Assembly (NCBI GenBank): GCA_026419195.1 | Contig: JANZZV010000001.1 | Location: 1 to 64,000, forward strand | DNA length: 64,000 nt | Reading direction: 5' to 3' | DNA from: Fervidobacterium sp. | GTDB taxonomy: Bacteria; Thermotogota; Thermotogae; Thermotogales; Fervidobacteriaceae | In this document: positions 1 through 9,012 of the stretch, piece by piece | Numbering within the stretch: the first letter of the stretch is position 1 | Layout of the letters: each line of letters opens with the position of its first letter | The notes under the pieces: generated by a model | Told to the model about the DNA's origin: nothing | The model's input: the letters and a program-made list of their open reading frames with translations, nothing else | Databases searched by the model: none | Made by a program: the position numbers and the translations under genes

Positions 1-844
1 ATACAACGTTTGGTACATCTCCAACACATTCATAAAGCATTTGTGGTGAAAGCAAATACTTCTTAGAGCGCTTTATTACCTTCCAAGGCTTTTCTAAATC
101 CAACAGTGCTGCACCAAAACTATAAACATATCCGTTGCAAGAAAGTAATACTCCATGGTAAAATAACAACCAACCTTCATCTGTTTCTATTGGTACTGGT
201 CCAGCTCCTATTTTTAGAGATTGCCACGGACTATATCCCCTTCCCATGACAAATCTGTGTACTCCCCAATGAATCATGTCCGGGCTTTCGCTGTAAAAAA
301 TGTCCCCGAATGGTGTGTGACCATTGTCAGAAGGTCTACTTAACATTGCATATTTTCCGTTTATCTTTCTGGGAAACAAAACACCATTTCTATTAAATGG
401 TAGAAAAGCGTTCTCTATTTGGTAAAATGTTTCAAAATCGTAAGTGTAACCTATACCTATCGTTGGTCCGTGGTAACCATTACACCAAGTAATCCAATAT
501 CTATCCTCTATGAATACAACCCTAGGATCGTATTTGTATTCACTCTCAATCAGTTCAGATGATTGCTGGATAAACTTTATAGGTTCATCATCTATCACCC
601 AGTTGAATCCATCTTTACTAAACCCTTTTCTTATATTCATCTCGCGAGCAGTGTTATCTACTCTGAATACGCCAGCAAAATAGTCTTTAAATTTGACAAC
701 AGCACTGTTAAAGATGCTGTTAGAGTCTTTTGCTTGGTTCCTCTTTATTATAGGATTTTGAGAATATCTCCAAACGACTTCACTACTACCTTTTGGTCTA
801 TCTTCCCAAGGTATATTCGGTAAACTTTTTGCTAATATTTTCAA
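1..844 (-). CDS. GH130 beta-mannoside phosphorylase (C-terminal part beyond window)
   Basis: About 281 codons are visible; the gene runs off the left edge. It starts at a TTG (842-844) preceded by a GGGGGAG ribosome site. The translation shows GH130 hallmarks: an NPI segment near residue 30, the [13 protein letters not shown] and NGYHGPTIG strings, then [20 protein letters not shown] and GAGPVP. GH130 enzymes are cytoplasmic and split terminal beta-1,4-mannosides with phosphate, giving mannose 1-phosphate. Known members act on mannosyl-glucose, mannosyl-GlcNAc or mannooligosaccharides. The strings resemble the TM1225/mannosylglucose phosphorylase type, but the operon also encodes an endo-GlcNAcase, so Man-beta-1,4-GlcNAc is the substrate I infer. 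It is the last visible gene of a six-gene minus-strand operon, 14 bp after the regulator. Family is secure, substrate is not. Confidence 0.88.
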   Translation of the reverse strand, partial: MKILAKSLPNIPWEDRPKGSSEVVWRYSQNPIIKRNQAKDSNSIFNSAVVKFKDYFAGVFRVDNTAREMNIRKGFSKDGFNWVIDDEPIKFIQQSSELIESEYKYDPRVVFIEDRYWITWCNGYHGPTIGIGYTYDFETFYQIENAFLPFNRNGVLFPRKINGKYAMLSRPSDNGHTPFGDIFYSESPDMIHWGVHRFVMGRGYSPWQSLKIGAGPVPIETDEGWLLFYHGVLLSCNGYVYSFGAALLDLEKPWKVIKRSKKYLLSPQMLYECVGDVPNVV

Positions 845-858
845 TTTATCTCCCCCAT

Positions 859-1884
859 TTAATATTTATTCTTGCATCCACAAGAGTTTCTAATAACCAT
901 GTCTACTCCTATGATAACATTATCGTTAATCATTTCTCCTTTTAATTTGCTTACAATCAAAGAAGCTGCAGTTTCTCCGACTTTAGCTAAATCTTGTTTA
1001 ATAGTTGTTAGTTTCGGGTGAGTCATTTTAGCTACGAATTCATCATCGAATCCAACAACTTTTACTTCTTCAGGTATTTTAATACCATATTTCAAAATAT
1101 AGCATATACCCCTAACTGCCAACATATCATTGCAAAAAAATACACAGTCAATATTCTTATCCTTTATGATCTTTGGAAGAGTAGAGAAATCTCCCTCGAT
1201 ACTTTCAAACTTTATTATATCTGGTTTCTTTTTTAATCCTTTAGAAATACCATTATATCTTTCATAAACACTTGAAATAGTTAAATCCTCACTTGTAACA
1301 AATACAGCTTTGCTAATATTGTGTTCTTTTCTCATATGTTCTCCTAACAGTTTTCCGCCTTGAAAATTGTTAGTTAAAACTGTTGGAATTTTCATTGGTA
1401 TAGGAATATTTCTGTCTACAAATACTATAGGAAAGTTGTTCTGAGCTAATTCTCTCATGAATGAATTGATGACAGAATTTTGGGTTGGCTCAATTATTAA
1501 TCCGTCTATATTTTTTGAGACAAGTTCTTTCAACAAAGATTCCTCTTCATTCAATGTTTTTCCTTGCTCAAAAGCAAAGATTTTGATTCCAACCGAGGAA
1601 AGAAATTTTATAATACCATACATAATTTGCTTATTGCTAACTAAAAGTCCCACCCTTTTGTGTGAAATTACATTTGTTTCCGTTACAAACGTCCCAACAC
1701 CAGGGACTCTGGAAACTATACCAATTTTCTCAAGTTCATCAAGCGCCTTTCTTACTGTCATTCTTGTTGTGTTAAACATTTTTGCTAGTTCATTTTCTGA
1801 AGGTATCTTATCACCTGCGGCAAGTTTCCCGGTAATTATCAAGTCTTCTATATGCTTAAGTATTTTTCCATAGGTTGGTAACAT
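859..1884 (-). CDS. GntR-type HTH regulator with LacI-like sugar-sensing domain (AraR-like architecture)
   Basis: The 341-residue protein has an N-terminal GntR winged helix (residues about 3-70, with IPSENELAK and the [13 protein letters not shown] recognition region). A periplasmic-binding-protein-like effector domain follows (about 75-335), with [16 protein letters not shown], the [10 protein letters not shown]-like segment and VVGFDD. This GntR-plus-LacI-sensor build is that of AraR-type repressors that sense sugars. The ATG has an AAGGAGG site upstream. The gene lies inside the operon, 14 bp after the permease and 14 bp before the GH130 gene, so it is probably autoregulated. Its likely target is the tandem palindrome at 7741-7764. 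The C-terminal Cys-Gly-Cys is unusual but its role is unknown. The ligand is inferred to be an oligosaccharide from N-glycan breakdown. Confidence 0.88.
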   Translation of the reverse strand: MLPTYGKILKHIEDLIITGKLAAGDKIPSENELAKMFNTTRMTVRKALDELEKIGIVSRVPGVGTFVTETNVISHKRVGLLVSNKQIMYGIIKFLSSVGIKIFAFEQGKTLNEEESLLKELVSKNIDGLIIEPTQNSVINSFMRELAQNNFPIVFVDRNIPIPMKIPTVLTNNFQGGKLLGEHMRKEHNISKAVFVTSEDLTISSVYERYNGISKGLKKKPDIIKFESIEGDFSTLPKIIKDKNIDCVFFCNDMLAVRGICYILKYGIKIPEEVKVVGFDDEFVAKMTHPKLTTIKQDLAKVGETAASLIVSKLKGEMINDNVIIGVDMVIRNSCGCKNKY

Positions 1885-1898
1885 ATAATTCCTCCTTT

Positions 1899-2735
1899 TT
1901 ACTCTTTTATTCCGGAAAGTTTAATACCTTCTATTAGATACTTTTGTGTAAAAAAGAAAAATATAAAAGTTGGTATGAAAGTTAATGTTGCTGCTGCCAT
2001 AGCTTGATTCCAGTACGTACCATATCTATTCATAAACATAGGCATTCCCAACGATAAGGGAAATTTTTCCTCACTTGTTATATAAATAAGAGGACCAGAA
2101 TAATTATTCCACGCCCCCATGAATGTAAACAATGAGACAAGTGCCAAAACGGGTTTGGATAGCGGTAACATTATTTTTCTATATATAACCCATTCGTTTG
2201 CTCCATCTATTTTAGCAGCTTCTAACATTTCATTTGGTATTGTAGAAAAAAATTGTTTAATTAAAAATACATTCATAGGTCCTCCACCAAGAAAGGCCGG
2301 AATAATAAGAGGAAGATAAGTATTGATCCATCCAAGTTTCTTAAATATTAGAAATGTAGGTATCATTGTTACAGCCCCTGGAATCATGGCAGTGCTCAAC
2401 ATAACGAAAAAGAGAATATTCCTACCTATCCACTTTAACTTTGAAAATCCGAAAGCTACCAGAGGTGCTGAAAATAAAACCCCAATAATGTTTCCAAGTG
2501 TGATGATGAACGAATTGGAAAAATATCTCCAAAATGGAAACCTATCAATTGCTTTTCCATAGTTATCAAATTTAGGCTTACTTGGAAATATCTTTGGTGG
2601 AAAGTCCAAAAGCTCTGTGTCGGCTTTAAGAGATGTTCCAATCATCCAAAAAAAAGGAAAAAGGTAAATAAAAGCTAACAAACTTAGTAAAATATAAGAT
2701 GTAATTTTCAAGCCTATTTTACTATTTTTATACAT
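1899..2735 (-). CDS. CUT1 sugar ABC transporter permease, MalG type
   Basis: I place the start at ATG 2735 because a TAGGAGG ribosome site sits 7 bases upstream; an in-frame ATG at 2762 lies before that site and lacks one. The protein (about 278 residues) has six predicted membrane helices and the cytoplasmic EAA loop, read as EAAKIDGANEWVIYRKIMLP, which docks the ATPase. MalG-type features are the early LFPFFWMIGTSLK segment and the C-terminal IEGIKLSGIKE end. It pairs with the MalF-type permease just upstream to form the channel for the solute-binding protein encoded at 6372-7637. No ATPase gene is present, so a shared MsmK/UgpC-type ATPase encoded elsewhere is inferred. Substrate is inferred from the neighbouring GH85 and GH130 genes. 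Confidence 0.93.
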   Translation of the reverse strand: MYKNSKIGLKITSYILLSLLAFIYLFPFFWMIGTSLKADTELLDFPPKIFPSKPKFDNYGKAIDRFPFWRYFSNSFIITLGNIIGVLFSAPLVAFGFSKLKWIGRNILFFVMLSTAMIPGAVTMIPTFLIFKKLGWINTYLPLIIPAFLGGGPMNVFLIKQFFSTIPNEMLEAAKIDGANEWVIYRKIMLPLSKPVLALVSLFTFMGAWNNYSGPLIYITSEEKFPLSLGMPMFMNRYGTYWNQAMAAATLTFIPTFIFFFFTQKYLIEGIKLSGIKE

Positions 2736-2758
2736 ATTCAAACCTCCTAAGATGAACC

Positions 2759-3637
2759 TCAATTACCAATGTAAAATACCCATTTATCCGAAAAGTAAAA
2801 ATATACAATTGTTATAATTAGTATGAGTACAAACATAAACCACGCAAGAGCAGAAGCATAACCCATGTTTGTATATGTAAATGCTTGTTTATATATATAC
2901 ATACCCAAAGTTAAACTTGCATTGGCTGGTCCACCTCCAGTCAATAACATTGGTAAATCGAATATTTGTATATTTCCTATTGTGGATGTAACCAAATAAT
3001 AGAATATTGTTGGAGTTATAAGCGGCAAAGTTATTTTTCTAAACATTGTTAGCTTACTTGCTCCATCTATTACAGCTGCTTCGTACAGTTCATAAGGTAT
3101 GTCTTTAAGTGCTGCGGAAAATACAAGCATTGCTCCGCCTACTCCCCATTGAGCTGCAATTATAATCGTTGGTTTGACCCATTTTTCACTGCTTAACCAA
3201 AGCGGTCCTTCTATACCTATCCACGATAAAACAGTGTTAATAAATCCCAAGTAAGGGTGAAAGAATAAAGTTACTACTGCTGAAAACGCAAAAGCCGGTA
3301 CTATTGACGGTAAATAAATTGCTGCTCTAAAAAAAGGAATTCCTCTCAATTTTTTCACATTTAATAATAATGCTGTTGTCAAAGCAATCAACAGACCTAA
3401 AGGTACTAAACCTAACACGAGAAAAGTCGTATTTTTTAGACTTTTCCAGAACAAACCGTCTTCGAACATTCTCATATAATTTCTAAAACCCACGAAGTTT
3501 GGATACGTTGTGATAGAAAAATCAGTAAGTGAATAGTACGCTGAAGCTATAATTGGATACATAGTGAATATAAAAAATCCTATTAACCACGGTGAAATGA
3601 ACAACAAACCTAAAATAAAATTTCTTGCATTTTTCAT
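2759..3637 (-). CDS. CUT1 sugar ABC transporter permease, MalF type
   Basis: This is a 292-residue inner-membrane permease with six predicted helices. It has the MalF-type opening (LLFISPWLIGFFIFTMYPI) and an EAA loop (YEAAVIDGASKLTMFRKITLP) about 80 residues from the C-terminus. The start ATG has a GAGGTG site 8 bases upstream. It ends 23 bp before the MalG-type partner, as expected for a heterodimeric channel. A short segment (LLTGGGPANAS) typical of this subfamily is present. It follows the secreted GH85 gene, so it probably imports the released glycan or its fragments. There is no sign of truncation. Confidence 0.93.
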   Translation of the reverse strand: MKNARNFILGLLFISPWLIGFFIFTMYPIIASAYYSLTDFSITTYPNFVGFRNYMRMFEDGLFWKSLKNTTFLVLGLVPLGLLIALTTALLLNVKKLRGIPFFRAAIYLPSIVPAFAFSAVVTLFFHPYLGFINTVLSWIGIEGPLWLSSEKWVKPTIIIAAQWGVGGAMLVFSAALKDIPYELYEAAVIDGASKLTMFRKITLPLITPTIFYYLVTSTIGNIQIFDLPMLLTGGGPANASLTLGMYIYKQAFTYTNMGYASALAWFMFVLILIITIVYFYFSDKWVFYIGN

Positions 3638-3700
3638 ATTTTTTGCACCTCAATATTTAAAATATAATACTTACAAAAGAAGGAAATTTTTTGAATATAT

Positions 3701-6352
3701 TTAAAAATCAGACAAACCAAATATTTCGAATTCATAAATTCTTGCAGCTTTATCACCTGTTTGAGTTGGAATTTCTATCAAGAGTCTTACATATCGTGTT
3801 TTCACAGGAGGAAAAGAATGTTCAGTTAATCCTTTTGAATTCGATTTCACCACGATAATATCATTCCAATTTTCACCATCGCTACTTATCTGAATTCTAT
3901 ATGCTTTAGTATTCCAATCCTCAGATTCTTTGCCTTCTTGAGCATGCCTTATAACAACCTTGTTTATAAGGCACTCTTTTTCTAAATCTACAACAAGCCA
4001 ATGAGGTAAATCACCAACTGCACACCATTTACTGTTACCTTCAACAGCACCATCCACAGCTAATGATGGCTTTTCATGAGGAACAAAGCTACTCGCGTAT
4101 GTCATTTTGCCCAATGCCAAGTTTTTTAAGTTTTTTGCGTTTTGTGTAACTGCTATCATGCTTTCGTAGTACCTGATGTCTTCACCAGAAGTATTCCTTG
4201 CAACCAATTTTACAGGATACAAACCTTCTTTTTCGTACTTAACTATAACCTTACCCAGATTACTATTTAATGGTTCTCCTCCAACAAACAACCATTCTAG
4301 CTCTTCAGTTGTTTCTGATGATAAAGACTCAAAAACAACGGATTCACCAGGGCTTATTATTGTGTTACTTACAGTAAACTCTGCTCTTGGCTTTGGATAA
4401 GGTGGCCAATAAATTTTTGTATATAATGGTTTACTTCTTGACATATCTTGAAAAATCGCAACTATTTTTAGTTTAGTATCCTTTTCTTTCCCTATCCTTT
4501 TCAATTTGCAAATATATGTATAATTATTAGTACTTGCCCAAACAAATTCTTCCAAGTTATTTGGTAAGATTCTATAGACCTCATAATGTTTTGCTCCCTC
4601 AACCCTATTCCAATGAATCTTAATTTGAGCAAAAATTCCTTCTTCAAATTTAATCTCGTCTACTACTATTTTCGATGTCTGCTGCTGGGTCTTGGAGGAA
4701 ATTTGATATATAGCTATCTTTCCTAAATTAAACGAAACATTTTGATTCAAATTACTTCTTAGAGTAATTCCAATATTTTTAATCTTGCGGCCAATGAAAC
4801 TTGTCAAGTAATATGAGTATTCTTTCCAGTCATTTAAAGACGAAAAAGGTAACTTTAAAATTTCACCATCGGAAAAATATAGGTTAATTGTTCCAAGAAC
4901 TTTTCCTTCATTATTTTTAGATGCAAATGAAAAGACAGTATTTGGTAAAATCTCTATGTCAGTTAAATAAAGAATATACTCTGAGAACTCTCCTTTTAAC
5001 ATACTTCCGCAAAACTTAAGAGAAGTTCCTCCGTAATATGCATTTTCATAATCGATTTCGACATCAAGCTTCTTTCCCTTCACAAGCCACCTGTAAGTTG
5101 GCAAAATATCTTGCAGGCTTCTGTTATACCACTCACTATTTCCAAGCTTTTTACCATTCACAAAAAAGTACTTTCCGTGTCCAACATTAAAGTGAGTAAC
5201 AAATGGTAAGCTTGTAATAGGTGATTTTTCAACAACAAACTGTGCAAAGCCTGGCCATCTTGATGCTTCGCTTTTATATTTGTAATCGAGCAGATCATGA
5301 TTTCCAACCCACAATATATCCTCTTTTTTCCAAAATTCGTCAATCTTCTTTGATGAATAATAACTCCAGCATGGACCAAACAACCCAAGTGATAATTTAA
5401 GAGTACCTTGCTGATCTTGGATTTTTGATAAATTAAAATATGGGGTGTTATACCCTTCACCTTGCAGCAATACCCCAGCAAACAAATCATATTGTGAAAT
5501 TTTATATTTTTGCGCATTTTTTAATGAATTTTCAACAGAATTTGGACGTTTTGAAGAGATCCACCGAAAATCTATAAACAAGTAATCTGAAAGTCTTCTT
5601 TGTTCTTCTAAATCCGTAAGAAAAACAACATTTGTTTCGTTCAATTCGCCTTGCCACATAATTTCGCCATAGTTATTCATGGCATCATACCAAAACAAAG
5701 TTAAATCAGGAGCTTTTGATTTAAAGTATCCTATAAATCTTGTTAATTGTTTTACATGTTCTTGGTCACAACCTTCTGTTTCTTGATTTATGAACCAACC
5801 ATCAAATCCATAATATCTTGCAACACTTATTAATTTATCGGCTATTGGAAATTGACCATTAGTTTCTTGAAGTAGTTGATCAACCCAATTTCTTCTACCT
5901 CCATATACATTTGGTGGGAAGAAAATTGTTCCTAAAACAGGAACCCCGTTTTTATGTGCAGCGTCTATCACGTCCGCGCTTGGAGGAACGATTATTCCTT
6001 CGCCAGCTGAACCTGCCCACGCAACTAAGAAGTCTATATATTGCCAGTAAGTAAAAGTGTAAATTCTCATCGAATCATTTCTTCCCTGTGATGGCATACC
6101 ACTTGTTGAGGGATTCATAACAGACAAAGCTACTATTTTTACTTTTTCTGAGGCATTTTTTGATATTTTGCCCCCTTTAATTCTATTATTTAATGGAATG
6201 GATGAAACATTATAGATGGCCTCAGGATCAGTTTCTGGACTCCATTCTAACAAATCATTTGGGTACCAGTAAGAACTCTCTGGTATTTTGAAGTTGTCTT
6301 GACTAAATGCAAGAATCGTAAATAAAATCATGAAAATAGAAAATTTTTTCAT
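3701..6352 (-). CDS. secreted GH85 endo-beta-N-acetylglucosaminidase with C-terminal discoidin domain
   Basis: The start is set at ATG 6352, 9 bases after a GGGGAG site; the ATG at 6361 abuts that site. The product (about 883 residues) begins with a signal peptide (residues 1-18). The GH85 barrel covers roughly 70-400 and carries the family's catalytic N-x-E triad element in WFINQET (Asn189, Glu191). GH85 enzymes cut the chitobiose core of N-glycans, releasing the glycan and leaving one GlcNAc on the protein, using the 2-acetamido group and this Asn/Glu pair. A beta-sandwich region (about 410-550), an Fn3-like region, a PKD-like domain (about 665-745) and an F5/8 type C (discoidin) domain (about 750-883) follow and probably bind sugar or cell surface. 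It sits between the sugar-binding protein and its permeases. Family call is firm; natural substrate is inferred. Confidence 0.9.
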   Translation of the reverse strand: MKKFSIFMILFTILAFSQDNFKIPESSYWYPNDLLEWSPETDPEAIYNVSSIPLNNRIKGGKISKNASEKVKIVALSVMNPSTSGMPSQGRNDSMRIYTFTYWQYIDFLVAWAGSAGEGIIVPPSADVIDAAHKNGVPVLGTIFFPPNVYGGRRNWVDQLLQETNGQFPIADKLISVARYYGFDGWFINQETEGCDQEHVKQLTRFIGYFKSKAPDLTLFWYDAMNNYGEIMWQGELNETNVVFLTDLEEQRRLSDYLFIDFRWISSKRPNSVENSLKNAQKYKISQYDLFAGVLLQGEGYNTPYFNLSKIQDQQGTLKLSLGLFGPCWSYYSSKKIDEFWKKEDILWVGNHDLLDYKYKSEASRWPGFAQFVVEKSPITSLPFVTHFNVGHGKYFFVNGKKLGNSEWYNRSLQDILPTYRWLVKGKKLDVEIDYENAYYGGTSLKFCGSMLKGEFSEYILYLTDIEILPNTVFSFASKNNEGKVLGTINLYFSDGEILKLPFSSLNDWKEYSYYLTSFIGRKIKNIGITLRSNLNQNVSFNLGKIAIYQISSKTQQQTSKIVVDEIKFEEGIFAQIKIHWNRVEGAKHYEVYRILPNNLEEFVWASTNNYTYICKLKRIGKEKDTKLKIVAIFQDMSRSKPLYTKIYWPPYPKPRAEFTVSNTIISPGESVVFESLSSETTEELEWLFVGGEPLNSNLGKVIVKYEKEGLYPVKLVARNTSGEDIRYYESMIAVTQNAKNLKNLALGKMTYASSFVPHEKPSLAVDGAVEGNSKWCAVGDLPHWLVVDLEKECLINKVVIRHAQEGKESEDWNTKAYRIQISSDGENWNDIIVVKSNSKGLTEHSFPPVKTRYVRLLIEIPTQTGDKAARIYEFEIFGLSDF

Positions 6353-6371
6353 TGATTTCATCTCCCCTAGA

Positions 6372-7637
6372 CTATTTTGTTGAAGACATTATCTTGTCGT
6401 ATTCTTTTTGCACTTCTTGTTGGACATCAAAAAGTGCCTTTTCCACAGTTTTTTTACCAGTAAGGATAAGATCTCTTGCTTCAACTAGCTTGTCCCATAG
6501 TAAAGCACCAACTGGTAATGGCGGTCTTGATTTCGCATTTTCTAATAATTCAACAAATGGTTTCTGAGATGGATCCTTTTTTAGTAATTCATCCACAGCT
6601 TTTTTATAAGTAGGCAAATGCAATGTATCAATTGCATATTGAATCTGCCCTTTTGTAGCAATATATAATGCTAGTTTTGCAGCTTCTAAAGGTCTTTTTG
6701 CACCTTTTGGAATAGCTAAACTCCAACCTCCGGCCCATGTTACAGACTTACCTGATTTTGTTGGAATACCAGTTATAGCGTATTTAAAATCTTTTGGCGC
6801 AAAAAGCTTTAAACCAGAAAGTGTCCAATTACCATCTACAATCATGGCTAATTTGCCTGCTGTAAATGGATTTAAATCGCCTATTTGCATGGATCCAAAC
6901 GCATTTAAAGCTTCGTAACCAAATCTATCAGCCCAGCTTTTCATCCATTTATAGGCTTCAATTACCCCGGGATCTGTAGCAAAAACGAATTTTCCTGTTT
7001 TTTCATCAAAAACATTCCCTTCAAAAGCAAAAATCCAGGTATAAGGCCAACCTTGAGCGTACCAAGGTATAAAGCCAACGATATCATATTTACCCTTCTT
7101 TCCCTCCTTTGTCAATTTTTCAGAAATTTTAATAAGTTCATAAATCGTTTTTGGAGGTTCTTTCAGCCCAATAGAATTTAAAAGAGAAATGTTATAGAAA
7201 AGGACTCTGACGTCTGTGTCAAAAGGAAGTGCGTAATATCTTCCTTTAAACAGGCATTCCTTAACCGCAAAATCAAAAAAATCGTTCATTAGGTTATCAA
7301 TATTAATACCTAACTTTTTTAGATACTCATCAATTGGTTCGAGAACGTTGTGTGCGGCTCTTTGAATGACAGTAAATCTGTCGATATACACTAGATCGGG
7401 TCCCGTGCCAGCCGAAACAGCTGTTAGGAGTTTTGTGGAGTCTGTTTCTGCTGCTGGTATTATTACTACTTTCACTTTAATATCTGGATTTTCCTTTTGA
7501 AAAGCTTCAACAATCTTTTCTATACTGCTTTTATCTGGATCTCTTGCAAGACCGTGCCAAAATGTTATTTCTACAGTTGCGAAAATACGTGTAAAGATAA
7601 CAAATACAAACAAAAAGAAGCCAACCTTTTTTTTCAT
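6372..7637 (-). CDS. extracellular sugar-binding protein of CUT1 ABC transporter
   Basis: The true start is ATG 7637 with a GGGAGGTGG site 4 bases upstream; an in-frame GTG at 7652 lies within that site. The protein (about 421 residues) has a signal peptide (MKKKVGFFLFVFVIF, cut near residue 20) and no lipobox. The mature part matches the family 1 solute-binding fold: ITFWHGLARDP at the N-terminus, GTGPDLVYIDR, YYALPFDTDVRVLFYN, and the WAGGWSLAIPKGAKRPLEA segment. It would bind an oligosaccharide outside the membrane and deliver it to the permeases at 1899-3637. It is the first gene of the operon, with a promoter and palindromic site in the 245 bp upstream. Confidence 0.93.
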   Translation of the reverse strand: MKKKVGFFLFVFVIFTRIFATVEITFWHGLARDPDKSSIEKIVEAFQKENPDIKVKVVIIPAAETDSTKLLTAVSAGTGPDLVYIDRFTVIQRAAHNVLEPIDEYLKKLGINIDNLMNDFFDFAVKECLFKGRYYALPFDTDVRVLFYNISLLNSIGLKEPPKTIYELIKISEKLTKEGKKGKYDIVGFIPWYAQGWPYTWIFAFEGNVFDEKTGKFVFATDPGVIEAYKWMKSWADRFGYEALNAFGSMQIGDLNPFTAGKLAMIVDGNWTLSGLKLFAPKDFKYAITGIPTKSGKSVTWAGGWSLAIPKGAKRPLEAAKLALYIATKGQIQYAIDTLHLPTYKKAVDELLKKDPSQKPFVELLENAKSRPPLPVGALLWDKLVEARDLILTGKKTVEKALFDVQQEVQKEYDKIMSSTK

Positions 7638-7687
7638 AAATCCACCTCCCACTTTTTGATGTCAGTTTATTGACAAAACCATGAGTA

Positions 7688-7715
7688 ATTTTATACTTAT
7701 TCTTTTTAGTATCAA
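7688..7715 (-). promoter_or_regulatory. candidate promoter of the GH85/GH130 operon
   Basis: On the minus strand TTGATA (7710-7715) and TAAAAT (7688-7693) are separated by 16 bases. They lie about 50-78 bp upstream of the start codon of the sugar-binding protein. This is a fair sigma-70-type match, not a proven promoter. Confidence 0.5.
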
Positions 7716-7740
7716 AGTTTAAAAATTGCTCGTATAAAGA

Positions 7741-7764
7741 ATATACATGTATATACAGGTATAT
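7741..7764. promoter_or_regulatory. tandem palindromic operator candidate for the GntR-type regulator
   Basis: Positions 7741-7754 form a perfect 14-bp palindrome (ATATACATGTATAT). The core TATACATGTA is followed at a 10-bp step by TATACAGGTA, so two near-identical half-turn units sit on the same helix face. It lies upstream of the operon promoter. Binding by the operon's own GntR/LacI-type regulator is inferred. Confidence 0.5.
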
Positions 7765-7836
7765 ATATTATTTTTTCTTTCTTTCCTGAATTTTTTCTAT
7801 AATATTCGTCAACCAATCAAGTCTGAAATATAGCAA

Positions 7837-7860
7837 AAAAGCCAGCGTATGCTGGCTTTT
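7837..7860. terminator. hairpin terminator after the OsmC gene
   Basis: AAAAGCCAGC and GCTGGCTTTT form a 10-bp stem around a GTAT loop, with A and T runs at either side. It lies 22 bp downstream of the stop of the OsmC gene on the minus strand. Confidence 0.8.
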
Positions 7861-7882
7861 TGTAAACTTTGAGGTTATCAAA

Positions 7883-8308
7883 TTATTCGTAAAATATCTC
7901 CCAAGTAAATTCTGGAACTGCTTTTTTCAGCATAGCAGAGACTCCACAATATTTATCTTGGGAAAGCCCAACTGCTTTTTCAACCTGCTCTTTTGGTGGT
8001 TCTCCTTTAAATTTGAATATGTATTTTAGATGGAGCTTTGTATAAACTTTCGGATGTTCTTGTGATTGTTCGTAATCAACCTCCATTCTAAAGCTTTCCA
8101 AGTTATCGATTACCTTCATTTTCTTTAGTAAAGAAACCACATCCATCCCAGTGCATCCCATAAGTGAATAAAGTAGTAACTCCTTTGGGCGTAATCCAGC
8201 ATCCTTTCCTCCAAACGATGGCTCGGCATCGATTATTAAGTCATGTCCAGAGAGTGTTTTACTGTAAAATAACATACCTGAATAATAATCCATGCGTGCT
8301 GTTGGCAT
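7883..8308 (-). CDS. OsmC/Ohr family peroxiredoxin-like protein
   Basis: This 141-residue protein matches the OsmC family in length and in its two conserved cysteines, in [15 protein letters not shown] (Cys about 52) and [10 protein letters not shown] (Cys about 121). Members reduce organic hydroperoxides with these cysteines. The ATG has a GGAGGTG site 7 bases upstream. It is the last gene of a run that includes CcdA and a secreted thioredoxin-like protein, and it is followed by a terminator. The context fits defence against peroxides in an anaerobe. The reductant is not shown by the sequence; the nearby glutaredoxin or thioredoxin reductase is a possibility. Confidence 0.88.
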   Translation of the reverse strand: MPTARMDYYSGMLFYSKTLSGHDLIIDAEPSFGGKDAGLRPKELLLYSLMGCTGMDVVSLLKKMKVIDNLESFRMEVDYEQSQEHPKVYTKLHLKYIFKFKGEPPKEQVEKAVGLSQDKYCGVSAMLKKAVPEFTWEIFYE

Positions 8309-8344
8309 ATCGTTGCACCTCCGAAAAAAGTTTTATTAAAATGT

Positions 8345-8992
8345 TTAAACTTTCATTTTTCCAAGAATCACAAGTATTCCCAAAAGTATTATAAATCCGC
8401 TACCAGCAATTTTCATCCATTTTTCCCAGCTTGGTCTGCCAAAACCTTTACTTAGTGTTTTTGAAACAATCGTACCGATTGTTAGAAGTGGTATTGATAT
8501 TCCTAAGGAGTATACAAATAAGAGAATCATTCCCTTGATCATATTTTTTTGTGCTGCTATAAGCAAAACCGATGCAAGTACAGGACTGCTACATGGTATC
8601 CAAACAAAGCCTATAGCTATTCCTAAGATTAATCCTCCAACAAAACCTGAACTTCTGAACTTCCATACGTTAATAGCCTTACCTTTGAATAATTGTATTT
8701 CCATTCCATAAAGAATTCCAAATACAATAATTGCAATTCCAATCATCTTTTCTATTATGCTACCAAATTTAGCCAGAAAACCACCAAGCAAACCAGAAAA
8801 AGCACCAAGTATTGTAAACATTACTGTGAAACCTGCGAAAAAACCAACGAGTTTTTGCAATTTTCTATTACCGCCAAGAATTATTCCAAGAAAACCTGGA
8901 ATCAAAGGCAAAACACAGGGACTGAAAAAGGAAAGGATTCCAGATGCCAGTGCAATCCAAATTGATACATCTGTTGGACCTAATGAAACCAT
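8345..8992 (-). CDS. ccdA: CcdA/DsbD-type transmembrane thiol transporter
   Basis: The 215-residue protein has six predicted membrane helices and the two intramembrane cysteines of the CcdA family, in LSFFSPCVLPLIPG (helix 1) and GFVWIPCSSPVLAS (helix 4). CcdA moves reducing equivalents from cytoplasmic thioredoxin across the membrane to extracytoplasmic thiol proteins. The likely partner is the secreted thioredoxin-like protein encoded 20 bp upstream (9013-9684). The donor would be the thioredoxin/glutaredoxin system encoded further upstream. The start ATG has a GGGGTG site. No cytochrome c maturation genes are visible nearby, so general thiol reduction outside the cell is more likely here than haem attachment. 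Confidence 0.9.
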   Translation of the reverse strand: MVSLGPTDVSIWIALASGILSFFSPCVLPLIPGFLGIILGGNRKLQKLVGFFAGFTVMFTILGAFSGLLGGFLAKFGSIIEKMIGIAIIVFGILYGMEIQLFKGKAINVWKFRSSGFVGGLILGIAIGFVWIPCSSPVLASVLLIAAQKNMIKGMILLFVYSLGISIPLLTIGTIVSKTLSKGFGRPSWEKWMKIAGSGFIILLGILVILGKMKV

Positions 8993-9012
8993 GGAATCAC
9001 CCCAGATTAGTT

